This document shows, one piece after another, positions 28,343-37,076 of a DNA stretch of 60,368 bases. A model generated the notes under the pieces. That model was not told where the DNA came from, did no database searches, and saw only the letters and a program-made list of their open reading frames with translations. How positions within the stretch are numbered: the first letter of the stretch is position 1; each line of letters opens with the position of its first letter. This stretch comes from Verrucomicrobiota bacterium. Its GTDB lineage: Bacteria > Verrucomicrobiota > Verrucomicrobiia > Opitutales > Opitutaceae. The stretch spans positions 1-60,368 of the forward strand of contig JAEZUE010000025.1 of the NCBI GenBank assembly GCA_023443455.1, written 5' to 3'. Made by a program: the position numbers and the translations under genes.

Positions 28343-28975
28343 GGACCGCAGGCAGGGACGCCTGCGCCACGGCGTGGCGTGCCGGACCGGGCGTGGCGCC
28401 GGCCTCCGTGCCGGCGAGGTTGGATGAGGTCGGGCAGGAGGGCTGGGACCGAGGGACCGCAGGCAGGGACGCCTGTGCCACGGCGTGGTGTGCCGGACCG
28501 GGCGTGGCGCCGGCCTCCGTGCCGGCGAGATTGGGCCCGGGCCGGGGAGCCGGCGGGATCGGGGACCGCAGGCAGGGACGCCTGCGCCACGGCATGGCGT
28601 GCTGGACCGGGCGTGGCGCCGGCCTCCGTGCCGGCGAGATTGGGCCCCGGGCCGGGGAGCGGGCGGGACCGAGGGACCGCAAGCAGGGACGCCTGCGCCA
28701 CGGCATGGCGTGCCGGACTGGGCGTGGCGCCGGCCTCCGTGCCGGCGAGGTTGGAGGAGGCCGGGAAGGATGGGCTGGAGCCGAGGGACCGCAGGCAGGG
28801 ACGCCTGCGCCACGGCATGGCGTGCCGGACCGGGCGTGGCGCCGGCCTCCGTGCCGGCGAGGTTGGATGAAGCCGGGCAGGAGGGCTGGAACCGAGGGAC
28901 CGCAGGCAGGGACGCCTGCGCCACGGCGTGGTGTGCCGGACCGGGCGTGGCGCCGGCCTCCGTGCCGGTGGGTTC
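28343..28975 (+). repeat. Six-copy tandem array of a ~111-bp REP-like repeat
   Basis: Units beginning GGACCGCAGGCAGGGACGCC start at about 28343, 28454, 28563, 28674, 28786 and 28897 (spacings 111, 109, 111, 112 and 111). Each has a conserved ~75-base part (GCCTGCGCCACGGCGTGGCG, then GCGCCGGCCTCCGTGCCGGC) and a more variable ~35-base joint. It is the same element as at 16932. The period is close to 37 codons, so frames stay open on both strands. One frame joins the M13 peptidase gene, which would place a naive start 337 codons too early. Confidence 0.92.
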
Positions 28976-29064
28976 GGGCGGCTCGTGGTGGGCTTTGTGC
29001 CGCTGTTGTTTTGTCGGGCTTGCCTGCGGTTGCGTGGGTGCTGCCGGCGAGCAAGCTCGTTGGC

Positions 29065-31128
29065 ATGTTCATCCGCCCCCTGCGTTGTGCGTCGTTTGGT
29101 TCCGCTTTGTTCTGTGCGTTGCTCGCGGCCGAGCCGGCCGGGGTGCCGGCGTCTTCCGGGCCGGAGTTCGAGGAGCTTCGATTCTCGGTGGCCGACATGG
29201 ATCTCTCGGCGGATCCCGGGACGGACTTCGTGCGTTTCGCCGCCGGGGCGTGGTTGGATCGTACCACGATCCCGGCCGACGAATACCGCTGGTCGTCGTT
29301 CAACGCCTTGGCGCAAGCGAATCTCCGCAAACTCCGCGCCGTGCTCGAGAGTGCGCAAGACGACGCGGCCGCCCCGCCCAATTCGCCCACGCGGATGGTT
29401 GCGCTTTTCTACGCCTCGGCGTTGGACTCCGCCGCGATCGAGGCGGCGGGACTGACGCCGCTGGCCGAGGAACTGACCGCGATCGAGGCGATGAAGTCGC
29501 CGGACGACCTCGCCCGCGTGGTGGGCCGGCTGAACCGGATCGGCGTCGATGTGCTCGGGCGGCCCGGGGTGTGGGCCGATGCGCGCGCGAGCGGGACCTA
29601 TACCTGCTACCTCACGCAGGGCGGCTTCGCTCTGCCAAGTCGCGACTACTATTTCGACGACGCCTTCGCCGCGAAGCGGGCCCAGTACCACGATCATGTG
29701 CGGCGGGTGTTCGAACTGCTCGGCGAGCCGTCCGATGCCGCCGAACGCGGTGTCGGCGCCGTGCTCGGGATCGAGACCGCGCTGGCCCGGGCGTCGAAAC
29801 GCCCGGAGGAGCTCCGTGATCCGGTGTCCAACTACAACCGGCGCAGCCTGGCCGAGCTGGAACGCCACGCCCCCGGCTTCGCGTGGCGGCAATGGGCGGC
29901 GGCGCTCGGGGCGCCGGAGCTCGAATCGGTGGTGCTCAACCATCCGGCGTTCGCCGAGGCCGTGGCCGCCGAGGCGGCGGCCCGTCCGCTGTCGCAGTGG
30001 CGCGACTATTTGCGTTGGCAGCTCGTGCACGCCTACGCGCGCCACCTGCCGGCGGCTTTCGAGCAAGAGAATTTCCGATTCATGGATACGGTGCTGCGGG
30101 GCACGCCCACGCCCGAGCCGGGCTGGCGCCGCGCCGCCCGCACGATCGACGCGGAGATCGGCGACGCCCTCGGCCGGCTCTACGTGGCGAGGCATTTTCC
30201 GCCCGAGGCCAAGACTCGCGTGCTGGCGATGGTCGGCTTCATCCGGGCCGCTTTCCGCGCGCGTCTCGAACAGCTCGACTGGATGACACCCGAGACGAAG
30301 CTGCGGGCGTTGGAGAAGTTCGACTCGTTCCGTGCGAAGATCGGGTACCCCGACCGGTGGAAGGACTACGCGGGGTTGGTGATCGCGCGCGACAGCTACG
30401 CGGGCAATGTGCGGCGCTCGCGGTTGTGGGAGTTTGCGCGCGATGTCGCCCGGATCGGACATCCGGTCGACCCCGACGAGTGGGGGATGACGCCGCCGAC
30501 GGTGAACGCCTACTTCGCCGCGACGCGCAACGAGATCGTGTTCCCCGCCGGCATCCTGCAGCCGCCGTTCTTCGACATGGAGGCGGACGATGCGGTGAAC
30601 CTGGGGGCGATCGGCGCGGTCATCGGCCACGAGATCACCCACGGTTTCGACGACAAGGGGCGGATGTTCGACGCCCGCGGCAGCCTCTCCGACTGGTGGC
30701 AGCCGGCCGATGTCGCGGCGTTCCGGGAGCGTTCGGAACTGCTGGTTGGGCAGTATGGTGGATACGAGGCGCTGCCGGGGCGGTTCGTCGACGGTCGGCT
30801 CGGGCTCGGCGAGAACATCGCCGACCTGGGCGGCGTGAGTGTGGCGCACGAGGCGCTCCAGCGTGCGCTGGCGGCGGGCGGCCGGCCGGAGCCGATCGAC
30901 GGCTACACGCCGGAGCAGCGGTTCTTCCTCTCGTGGGCGCAGCTCTGGGGGCGCACGCTCTACCGGCCCGCAGCGCTGGAGCGTCAGCTCGTCACCGGCC
31001 CGCATGCGCCGGGCGGATTCCGCGCCTACGGGCCGCTCGTGAATCTGGAGGAGTTCTTCGCCGCCTTCGGCATCGTCGAGGGCGATCCGCTCTGGCGGGC
31101 GCCCGGCCAGCGCGCGCGGATCTGGTGA
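29065..31128 (+). CDS. M13 family (neprilysin-like) zinc metallopeptidase, secreted
   Basis: 687 residues from the ATG at 29065, chosen because it begins a signal-like stretch (SALFCALLAAEPAG) just after the repeat array. The M13 N-terminal domain covers about 40-420. The catalytic peptidase_M13 domain has the zinc site HEITH (H522, E523, H526) in VIGHEITHGFDDKG and the third ligand E583 in LGENIADLGG. A conserved NAYF near residue 490 aids substrate binding. Length matches the family (~680). It cleaves small peptides, probably in the periplasm or outside the cell. Confidence 0.93.
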   Translation: MFIRPLRCASFGSALFCALLAAEPAGVPASSGPEFEELRFSVADMDLSADPGTDFVRFAAGAWLDRTTIPADEYRWSSFNALAQANLRKLRAVLESAQDDAAAPPNSPTRMVALFYASALDSAAIEAAGLTPLAEELTAIEAMKSPDDLARVVGRLNRIGVDVLGRPGVWADARASGTYTCYLTQGGFALPSRDYYFDDAFAAKRAQYHDHVRRVFELLGEPSDAAERGVGAVLGIETALARASKRPEELRDPVSNYNRRSLAELERHAPGFAWRQWAAALGAPELESVVLNHPAFAEAVAAEAAARPLSQWRDYLRWQLVHAYARHLPAAFEQENFRFMDTVLRGTPTPEPGWRRAARTIDAEIGDALGRLYVARHFPPEAKTRVLAMVGFIRAAFRARLEQLDWMTPETKLRALEKFDSFRAKIGYPDRWKDYAGLVIARDSYAGNVRRSRLWEFARDVARIGHPVDPDEWGMTPPTVNAYFAATRNEIVFPAGILQPPFFDMEADDAVNLGAIGAVIGHEITHGFDDKGRMFDARGSLSDWWQPADVAAFRERSELLVGQYGGYEALPGRFVDGRLGLGENIADLGGVSVAHEALQRALAAGGRPEPIDGYTPEQRFFLSWAQLWGRTLYRPAALERQLVTGPHAPGGFRAYGPLVNLEEFFAAFGIVEGDPLWRAPGQRARIW

Positions 31129-31176
31129 GGGCGGGGCGGGCGCACCGTGGGCGCCGCTGCGTGTTGAGAGTTTGGA

Positions 31177-32151
31177 TTAGCCTTGGCAGCAGCCTTCGCC
31201 GCCTTCGCAGCCGGAGCACGAGGAGCAGGATTCGCGGAGGACTCGTTCGCGGGCGAAGGTCGCGACGGTGCACTGCGTGAGATCGAGCAGGTGCGTGTGC
31301 TGGGCGACGATCTTCAAGGTGCCCTCGCCGAAATCGATCTGCGTGGGGACGGTGCGCGTACCCTCGTCGTCGATGCGGCTGATCGTTTCGAACGGCTCGA
31401 TGGTGTACTCGGTGCCGTTGGCCGGCGTGACGCGCAGGCCGGTGTGGGTGGTCTTCACGGAGCTGAGCTTTCCGTCGGGCGTGAACTGGATCGAGTTCTG
31501 GTCGGCGTTCATGCCGACCATCTCGGCGTCGAACGCCTTGATCGGGCCGAGCGGGGTGGCGATTTCCTCGACCTTGGCTGGTTCGAGGGAGCGCACCGAG
31601 CCGTCCTCGTAGAGCGAGAAGCCCTTGCGCAAGCGGATGGGGCCGAACGGGGATTCGATCGTGATGCGTTCGCTCGGCCACAGGGTCAGCGATTTGAGGG
31701 CGCCGCCCGGGTAGAAGTTCAGGCTGATCACTTTTGCGCGGAACGTGCCCACCGGGAGATCGAAATCTATCGGCATGGCCAGGGCCGCCTCGTGGCGCTC
31801 GGACCAATAGCCGTCGATCTGGCCGTTGAGCGGAAAGAGCCGGTTGAGCGCGCCATCCTCGTAGAAGCTGACGGCCTCGGCCTGCAGCACGCCCAGCGGC
31901 GTCTGCACCGGCATGGCGCGGTCGAGTGCGACGCTCTTGATCCGGCCGCTCTCGAAAAAGCCCAACGAACGCCGGTCCTTCTTCTGCCGTTCGCCGATTT
32001 CCGCCATCCGGTGCAGCGGCACGAGCTCTCCGAGCGGAGTCTGCAGGCGGTTTTCGGCCGTCAATCGGCACGATTTCAAGGCGCCGTTGGCGTAGGTTGA
32101 TCGGTGTTCGATGCCGGTGACGGTCCCGAAGGAAGTGTCGATGCTGTCCAT
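31177..32151 (-). CDS. MORN-like repeat protein with Cys-rich tail, unknown function
   Basis: 324 residues, with no signal peptide or membrane segment. Most of the chain is a series of short beta-hairpin units with a GxLxSLxxxxxxxxxTPLG rhythm (for example DGALNRLFPLNG, PGGALKSLTLWP and DGSVRSLEPAK), like MORN_2/YwqK-type repeats. The last 17 residues contain five cysteines (SCSSCSG, CEGGEGCCQG), quite unlike the rest of the chain. That tail could bind metal or be modified. The following small gene on the same strand has its own terminator in between, so they are probably not co-transcribed. Function not assigned. Confidence 0.75.
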   Translation of the reverse strand: MDSIDTSFGTVTGIEHRSTYANGALKSCRLTAENRLQTPLGELVPLHRMAEIGERQKKDRRSLGFFESGRIKSVALDRAMPVQTPLGVLQAEAVSFYEDGALNRLFPLNGQIDGYWSERHEAALAMPIDFDLPVGTFRAKVISLNFYPGGALKSLTLWPSERITIESPFGPIRLRKGFSLYEDGSVRSLEPAKVEEIATPLGPIKAFDAEMVGMNADQNSIQFTPDGKLSSVKTTHTGLRVTPANGTEYTIEPFETISRIDDEGTRTVPTQIDFGEGTLKIVAQHTHLLDLTQCTVATFARERVLRESCSSCSGCEGGEGCCQG

Positions 32152-32326
32152 ATGGCGGTGCGTTCATGCATAAGCCGCGCCGCTTTTTGGGCCGTGGGCG
32201 TTTTTGCGCGTGGACTCTTTCCAATCCGTCGGCCGGCGAGGCGGGATCACCCCGTGATGCCTTGCCTGTGATCTTGCGCGTTTCTCGTCCGTCGATCACC
32301 GGCGCGGGGTCGCCGACGGTGGGCGC

Positions 32327-32379
32327 AAAAAAAAGGCGCCGACGGAGGGCCTCCTTGCGGAGTGCGCCCCGTCGGCGCC
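32327..32379 (-). terminator. Rho-independent terminator for the 65-residue protein gene
   Basis: On the minus strand the arms GGCGCCGACGG and CCGTCGGCGCC (11 bp, + strand 32335-32345 and 32369-32379) are followed by eight T residues (A-run at 32327-32334). It lies 34 bases past the stop codon at 32414. Confidence 0.9.
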
Positions 32380-32413
32380 CTGTGGAGCACACGAGCGCTC
32401 CGTTTTCGCGGTG

Positions 32414-32611
32414 TCAGCTGGCGATGACCTGCACGTATTCGTCGGCCGGGAGGTAGCAGGTTTCGATTCGGCCGAAGCTCTTGTATTCGCAGCGCACATC
32501 GGCGCCTTCGACCTCGATGACCGTGAGGTCCTCGGGACCTTTGCTGCCGGAGCGCAACACCACGGCGCCATTTTCGACGGACGCGATCGGGACGAGGAGT
32601 TGTTCGTTCAT
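32414..32611 (-). CDS. Small conserved-looking protein, 65 residues
   Basis: It starts at the ATG at 32611 (MNEQLLVPIASVENGAVVLR) and ends before a strong terminator, which supports a real gene. The sequence has balanced acidic and basic residues and alternating hydrophobics, suggesting a small beta-barrel or SH3-like fold (EGADVRCEYKSFGRIETCYL). Two cysteines are present. I do not recognise the family. It is divergent from deoC across 267 bp. Confidence 0.7.
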   Translation of the reverse strand: MNEQLLVPIASVENGAVVLRSGSKGPEDLTVIEVEGADVRCEYKSFGRIETCYLPADEYVQVIAS

Positions 32612-32878
32612 GATTCTGGACTTGGGTTGTTTGCGAGATCCTCTTTCGGATCGTTCAACGGCCCCTTTAGGTGGGGAGGCGAGGACAGTGCGAAGAAATT
32701 TCGGAGACGCAAAACGGGGCCCGGAATTTTGGTGCGACGAGCCGCCTGGGTGCGTCTCCCGGGCGGACTGACGTGGCACCGGGGCGGTCGCCGCGGCGGG
32801 CCATGCGGCGGTCTTTGCGTTCGCCCTCCGGGGATTTTCGCTCATGCTCGGGTCATCCCCGCCAGCCCCCTGTTACCG
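32612..32878. other. 267-bp divergent promoter region before deoC
   Basis: It contains an A-rich island near 32690-32730 that may hold promoters. No ORF or clear operator was recognised. Confidence 0.4.
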
Positions 32879-33670
32879 ATGGCACAGCATAATCACACCC
32901 CCACCGTGCGCGATCTTGCCCGGATGATCGACCACTCGTTGCTCCATCCCACTCTCACCGACGACCAGTTGCAGCAGGGCCTGGCGCTGGCCCGGCGCTG
33001 CGAATGCGCGACGGCCTGCGTGAAGCCCTACGCGGTGCCGATGGCGTTGGAAGCGTTGTTCGGTTCCGGCGTCGGCATCTGTGCCGTGGCCGGCTTTCCG
33101 CATGGCAACAGCAACATCGCCCTCAAGGTCACCGAGGCCGATCGCGCGTTGGCCGAAGGCGCCGGCGAGATCGACGTCGTCGTGAACATCGGCAAGGTCC
33201 TCGGCGGCGACTGGGACTACGTGACCGACGAGCTCCGCGAGGTGAACGAGGTCTGCCTCGCCCGCGGCGCGCTCCTCAAGGTCATCTTCGAAAACGACTA
33301 TCTGCACGAGTCCCACATCGTGCGCCTCTGCGAACTCTGCACCGAGCTGAAGGTCGCCTATGTGAAGACCTCCACCGGCTATGGCTTCGTGAAGCAGGCC
33401 GGTGGCGACTACAACTACCGTGGTGCCACCGATGAGCATCTTCGCCTGATGCGGCGGCATTGCGGTCCCGAGGTGAAGATCAAGGCGGCCGGCGGCATCC
33501 GTACCCTCGACGATCTGCTCCGCGTGCGCGTGCTTGGCGTGTCCCGTATCGGGGCCACGGCGACCGAGTCGATCCTGGAGGCGGCCGTCCAGCGCGGATT
33601 GCCCGGTCCTCTGCCGCTCGGTTTGGCGGATGCGATGGCTCCGTCCGAAGAGGCCGCTGCCGGCTATTGA
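32879..33670 (+). CDS. deoC: Deoxyribose-phosphate aldolase
   Basis: 263 residues from the ATG at 32879; the longer open frame upstream lacks family similarity. It is a TIM barrel of the DeoC family with Schiff-base K163 in AYVKTSTGYG, K202 in KIKAAGGIR and the Asp in the DVVVNIGK segment. It cleaves 2-deoxyribose-5-phosphate to glyceraldehyde-3-phosphate and acetaldehyde in the cytoplasm. With the CNT transporter 7 kb away it forms part of a nucleoside use pathway. A terminator follows at 33711. Confidence 0.95.
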   Translation: MAQHNHTPTVRDLARMIDHSLLHPTLTDDQLQQGLALARRCECATACVKPYAVPMALEALFGSGVGICAVAGFPHGNSNIALKVTEADRALAEGAGEIDVVVNIGKVLGGDWDYVTDELREVNEVCLARGALLKVIFENDYLHESHIVRLCELCTELKVAYVKTSTGYGFVKQAGGDYNYRGATDEHLRLMRRHCGPEVKIKAAGGIRTLDDLLRVRVLGVSRIGATATESILEAAVQRGLPGPLPLGLADAMAPSEEAAAGY

Positions 33671-34053
33671 GCCGGTTTCCCGTTTCTCGCGCTCTCCGGT
33701 TCATCCCCCCGGCGGCGTCCTTCCGAGGGCGCCGCCTTTTTGTTCCTGGCGGGCGGGAAGGCCCTGATGGTCGGTGCGTCTGCCGATCCGGCGCCGCGGG
33801 CGCCGGCGAGGGCGAGAGGGAATCGGCCCGACTCTGCCGCCCCGAGCCACATGCGGGCGCCACTCGCTTTTTCACACCCTCACCCCTTCACTCCCTCACC
33901 CCCCTCTCCGCCCGCCGCATCAAAGCGCCGCCTCGCCGCAGCGCCCGGGCGGGTGGGGTGCAGTCGCGGCTTGCCCGCCGCGGCGCCCTCGGGCTTGGTG
34001 ACTGCTTCTCTCCGCTCCGCCCGGAGCCCCCGAATCCTCGTTTCATTCCCTCC
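33671..34053. other. 383-bp gap between deoC and GH94
   Basis: It holds the deoC terminator and, at 33873-33904, a period-8 pyrimidine array (CACACCCT, CACCCCTT, CACTCCCT, CACCCCCC). No gene was recognised. The remainder is GC-rich leader DNA of the phosphorylase gene; no clear Shine-Dalgarno sequence precedes its ATG. Confidence 0.5.
33711..33741 (+). terminator. Rho-independent terminator after deoC
   Basis: The arms GGCGGCGTCC and GGGCGCCGCC (one mismatch) enclose TTCCGA and are followed by TTTTTG. It is 40 bases beyond the deoC stop. Confidence 0.85.
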
Positions 34054-36447
34054 ATGCAATACGGCCATTTCGACGACGAAGCCCGCGAATACGTGATCAC
34101 GCGCCCGGATACACCGCGCGCCTGGTCCAACTACCTCGGCTCCCGCCGCTACGGCGCGATCATCACCAACAACGCCGGCGGCTACAGCTTCACCCGCTCG
34201 CCCGCCTCCGGCCGTTTCCTGCGCCACCGCTACAACGCCGTGCCAATGGACATGCCCGGCCGCCAGTTCTACCTGCGCGACCAGGCCAGCGGCGACTACT
34301 GGTCGGCCGCGTGGCAGCCCGTCGGCAAGCCGCTCGACCAGTTCAGGACCGTCACCCGTTTCGGCCCGGGCTATGCGGTGATCGAGAGCGAGTACTCCGA
34401 GATCATCACCCAGGCCACCTACTTCGTGCCGCTGGATCAGGATTTCGAGTACTGGCACCTCAAGGTCACCAACAACTCGCGCAAGGCCCGCAAGCTCTCC
34501 GTCTTCTCGTTCTGCGAGTTCACCACCGAGTGGAACCTCATGCAGGACACCCTCAACCTGCAGTACGCCCAGTACATCTCCGACGCCGTCTTTAAGGACG
34601 GCACCATCCTCGCCTCGTCCTGCAAGCGCCTCCCGGAGGATCCGGAGAACTTCGCCAACAACGACCAGTCGCGCTGGTGGTGGATGACGCAGGTCGGCGG
34701 CACGATCGCCGGCTTCGAGTGCGAACGGGACAAGTTCCTCGGCGTCTACCGCAGCTACGACCGCCCCGAGTCGGTCGAGCGCGGCACCCTCGGCAACCAC
34801 GAGCATTTCTCCGACAACGGCTGCGGTTCCATCCAGAGCGAGCTCGAGCTCGCCGCCGGCGAGTCGGCCGACGTCATCGTCATGCTCGGCATCGGCAAGG
34901 AACCCGTCGCCAAGAAGCTGCGCAAGAAGTTCGCCAACGTCGTCGCCGTCGAGCGCGAGCTGCGGAAGCTCAAGAAACACTGGCATGGGATGTTGGACAC
35001 GATGCAGGTGCAGACGCCCGACGCCGACTTCGACCACATGACCAACGTCTGGGGCGCCTACAACGCCCTCATGACCTTCGAATGGTCCCGCTCCTGCTCG
35101 CTCGTCTACACCGGCGAGCAGCGCGACGGCTTCGGCTTCCGCGACACCGTGCAGGACTTCCTCGGCGTCACCGGCATGATGCCCGACGCCGTGCGCGAGC
35201 GCATGGTCCTCATGCTCTCCGCGCAGGACTCCACCGGCGGCGCCCAGCCCGAGGTGCGCCCGTGGTCGCACGTGCCCGGCAAGATGAAGCCGACTCCGGC
35301 CCACCACTACCGCAGCGACGATTGCCTGTGGTTCTTCAACTCCGTGCCGGTGTACGTGGCCGAGAGCGGCGACGTCGACTTCTACGACCTTGTCGTGCCC
35401 TACGCCGACAAGGGCAAGGGCACCGTCTTCGCGCATCTGCGCCGCGCCCTCGAGTTCAACCTCGAGCGCACCGGCAAGCACGGCCTGCCCTGCGGCCTGC
35501 TCGCCGACTGGAACGACTGCCTCAAGCTCGGCTACAAGGGTGAGAGCGTCTTCGTGACCTTCCAGGTCCGCATGGGCCTCGAGATCTATGCCGACATCGC
35601 GGATACGCTCGGCCGCCCGAAGGAGGCCGCCTGGGCCCGCGCCGAGTTGAAGAAACTCGACAAGAAGATCCAGAAGGTCTGCTGGGACGGCGAGTGGTTC
35701 ATCTGGGCGATCGGCGAAGACGGCACCGTCTTCGGCACGAAGAAGGCCAAGGAGGGCAAGATCTACATCAACACCCAGTGCTGGGCCGTGCTCTCCGGCG
35801 CCGCCACCGGCGAGCAGGCGCACAAGTCGCTCGACGCGATGGAGGAGCATCTGGCCTCCGAATACGGCGTCGCGCTCTGCAACCCGCCCTTCGCGAAGAC
35901 CCCCGTCAACGTCATGCGCGCGGTGCTCTTCAACCCCGGCAACAAGGAGAACGGCGGCATCTTCTCGCACACCCAGAGCTGGGCCGTGCTCGCCGAGATC
36001 GCCCGCGGCGACGGCGACCAGGCCTACCGCTACTACCGCTCCTTCATGCCCGCCGCACAGAACGACCAGGCCGAGATCCGCGAGATCGAGCCCTATGTGC
36101 ACTGCCAGAGCACGCACGCCGAGAGCTCGAAGAAGTTCGGCGCCTCCCGCGTGCCGTGGCTTTCCGGCACGGCTTCGTGGGCCCACTACACCGCCACCCA
36201 GTTCATCCTCGGCATCCGCCCGCAGGTCGACGGCCTCGTCGTCGATCCCTGTATCCCGAAGAGTTGGACCGGTTTCAGCGTGAAGCGCACCTTCCGCGGC
36301 CTGAAGCTCGAGATCGACGTCATCAACGCCACCGGTGTGAACCGCGGCATCGCCTCGCTCACCGTCGACGGCCAGGAGGTCGACGGCTGCTTCATCCCGA
36401 CCGCGTTGCTCAAGAACGGCTCGAAGATCGTCGCCCAGATGGGCTGA
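34054..36447 (+). CDS. GH94 glycoside phosphorylase (cellobiose/chitobiose phosphorylase family)
   Basis: 797 residues with no signal peptide, so cytoplasmic. The N-terminal beta-sandwich covers about 1-280 (YGHFDDEAREYVITRPDTP). The helical (alpha/alpha)6 barrel covers about 310-730, with the catalytic-acid region GLLADWNDCLKLG and phosphate-binding features HTQSWAVLAE and GTASW. The ADWNDC form of the motif, in place of the GGDWNDG of classic cellobiose phosphorylases, is closer to what I recall for chitobiose phosphorylases. The substrate should therefore be treated as open. It splits a beta-linked disaccharide with phosphate to give a sugar-1-phosphate, saving ATP. It stands alone behind its own promoter region. 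Confidence 0.9.
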   Translation: MQYGHFDDEAREYVITRPDTPRAWSNYLGSRRYGAIITNNAGGYSFTRSPASGRFLRHRYNAVPMDMPGRQFYLRDQASGDYWSAAWQPVGKPLDQFRTVTRFGPGYAVIESEYSEIITQATYFVPLDQDFEYWHLKVTNNSRKARKLSVFSFCEFTTEWNLMQDTLNLQYAQYISDAVFKDGTILASSCKRLPEDPENFANNDQSRWWWMTQVGGTIAGFECERDKFLGVYRSYDRPESVERGTLGNHEHFSDNGCGSIQSELELAAGESADVIVMLGIGKEPVAKKLRKKFANVVAVERELRKLKKHWHGMLDTMQVQTPDADFDHMTNVWGAYNALMTFEWSRSCSLVYTGEQRDGFGFRDTVQDFLGVTGMMPDAVRERMVLMLSAQDSTGGAQPEVRPWSHVPGKMKPTPAHHYRSDDCLWFFNSVPVYVAESGDVDFYDLVVPYADKGKGTVFAHLRRALEFNLERTGKHGLPCGLLADWNDCLKLGYKGESVFVTFQVRMGLEIYADIADTLGRPKEAAWARAELKKLDKKIQKVCWDGEWFIWAIGEDGTVFGTKKAKEGKIYINTQCWAVLSGAATGEQAHKSLDAMEEHLASEYGVALCNPPFAKTPVNVMRAVLFNPGNKENGGIFSHTQSWAVLAEIARGDGDQAYRYYRSFMPAAQNDQAEIREIEPYVHCQSTHAESSKKFGASRVPWLSGTASWAHYTATQFILGIRPQVDGLVVDPCIPKSWTGFSVKRTFRGLKLEIDVINATGVNRGIASLTVDGQEVDGCFIPTALLKNGSKIVAQMG

Positions 36448-36481
36448 GGGGGCGGCGTTTCTCGGAAACGTCCGCCTTCAC

Positions 36482-36512
36482 CGTAGGGGCGTCGCAAGCC
36501 GACGTCCCTACG
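36482..36512. repeat. Single REP-like hairpin, GTAGGGGCGTCGC family
   Basis: CGTAGGGGCGTCGCAAGCCG followed by ACGTCCCTACG forms one hairpin with a CAAG loop. The head matches the pairs at 23974 and 40546. It lies 35 bp after the GH94 stop and may also serve as a weak terminator (no T-run). Confidence 0.7.
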
Positions 36513-36573
36513 CAGGCGATTGAATTGTTGCCGCTCGGGCGAGGTCCTTACGGCTTCAGCTGCGGTGTGAAAT

Positions 36574-36906
36574 ATGCAGTACTCGCAGCCCATGAACCTC
36601 GCCAAACTCGATCAGCAGGACCTGCTCGCCCGGTGTGCTTGGTGTCATCGTCTCATTCCGCCAGATGAGGAGTGTTTCGGCGCCGGAGGCCGAGTGTGGC
36701 CGGCGGTCCGAGCGTCGGTGCGCCAACAGGAGGGGAAATTGATCCCGCTGGCCCTGAGCGGCGGTCGCCAGGTGATCGCCATCGTGCCGACCGTCGACTC
36801 GCCGGCGCGAACCGACGGTTACGATCTCTACTTCCAGGCCTGCTCGGAGAAGTGCTGTGCCGAGCTCTCCGCCGCGGTGCGGGCGGAGCTGCCGGGCAAG
36901 AACTGA
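36574..36906 (+). CDS. Small cysteine-motif protein, possible zinc binder
   Basis: 110 residues (a second ATG at 36592 would give 104). It contains CAWCHRLIPPDEECFGAGGR near the N-terminus and CSEKCCAEL near the C-terminus, spaced as in a zinc-ribbon or treble-clef knuckle split by a beta insertion. There is no signal peptide or membrane segment. I do not recognise the family. The sequence ends 43 bp before a 25-bp palindrome. Confidence 0.6.
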   Translation: MQYSQPMNLAKLDQQDLLARCAWCHRLIPPDEECFGAGGRVWPAVRASVRQQEGKLIPLALSGGRQVIAIVPTVDSPARTDGYDLYFQACSEKCCAELSAAVRAELPGKN

Positions 36907-36949
36907 ACGGCCGCGCACCGGTACCTATTCCCGGAGGCGGCGAGACGTC

Positions 36950-36974
36950 ACTTGTCACGTATTACGTGACAAGT
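36950..36974. promoter_or_regulatory. 25-bp perfect inverted repeat
   Basis: Twelve-base arms ACTTGTCACGTA and TACGTGACAAGT surround one central T. It is AT-richer than its surroundings. It lies in the gap between the small Cys protein and the convergent cupin gene, 103 bp beyond the cupin stop, so it is not in an obvious promoter position. No T-run follows. Confidence 0.65.
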
Positions 36975-37076
36975 TCGGGAGGGCGCGGTGCGGGAAAATT
37001 GTATCCGAAAAAACCCGCGCGATGGAGGCGCTTTCCGGGGGGGCGTGGAGGTGAAACGCCTCTCCGGATGGGGGCG

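Noticed and set aside
28206..28975. Possible CRISPR array
   Set aside because: Neither the heptads nor the 111-bp units have 28-37-base repeats with unique equal-length spacers, and no cas genes are present.
28054..29064. Long in-frame extension upstream of the M13 peptidase
   Set aside because: It is encoded by the 111-bp repeat array and Arg/Pro-rich flanks; the signal-like N-terminus begins at 29065.
35694..36668. 324-codon frame overlapping the GH94 end
   Set aside because: Arg-rich +1 shadow of the phosphorylase gene.
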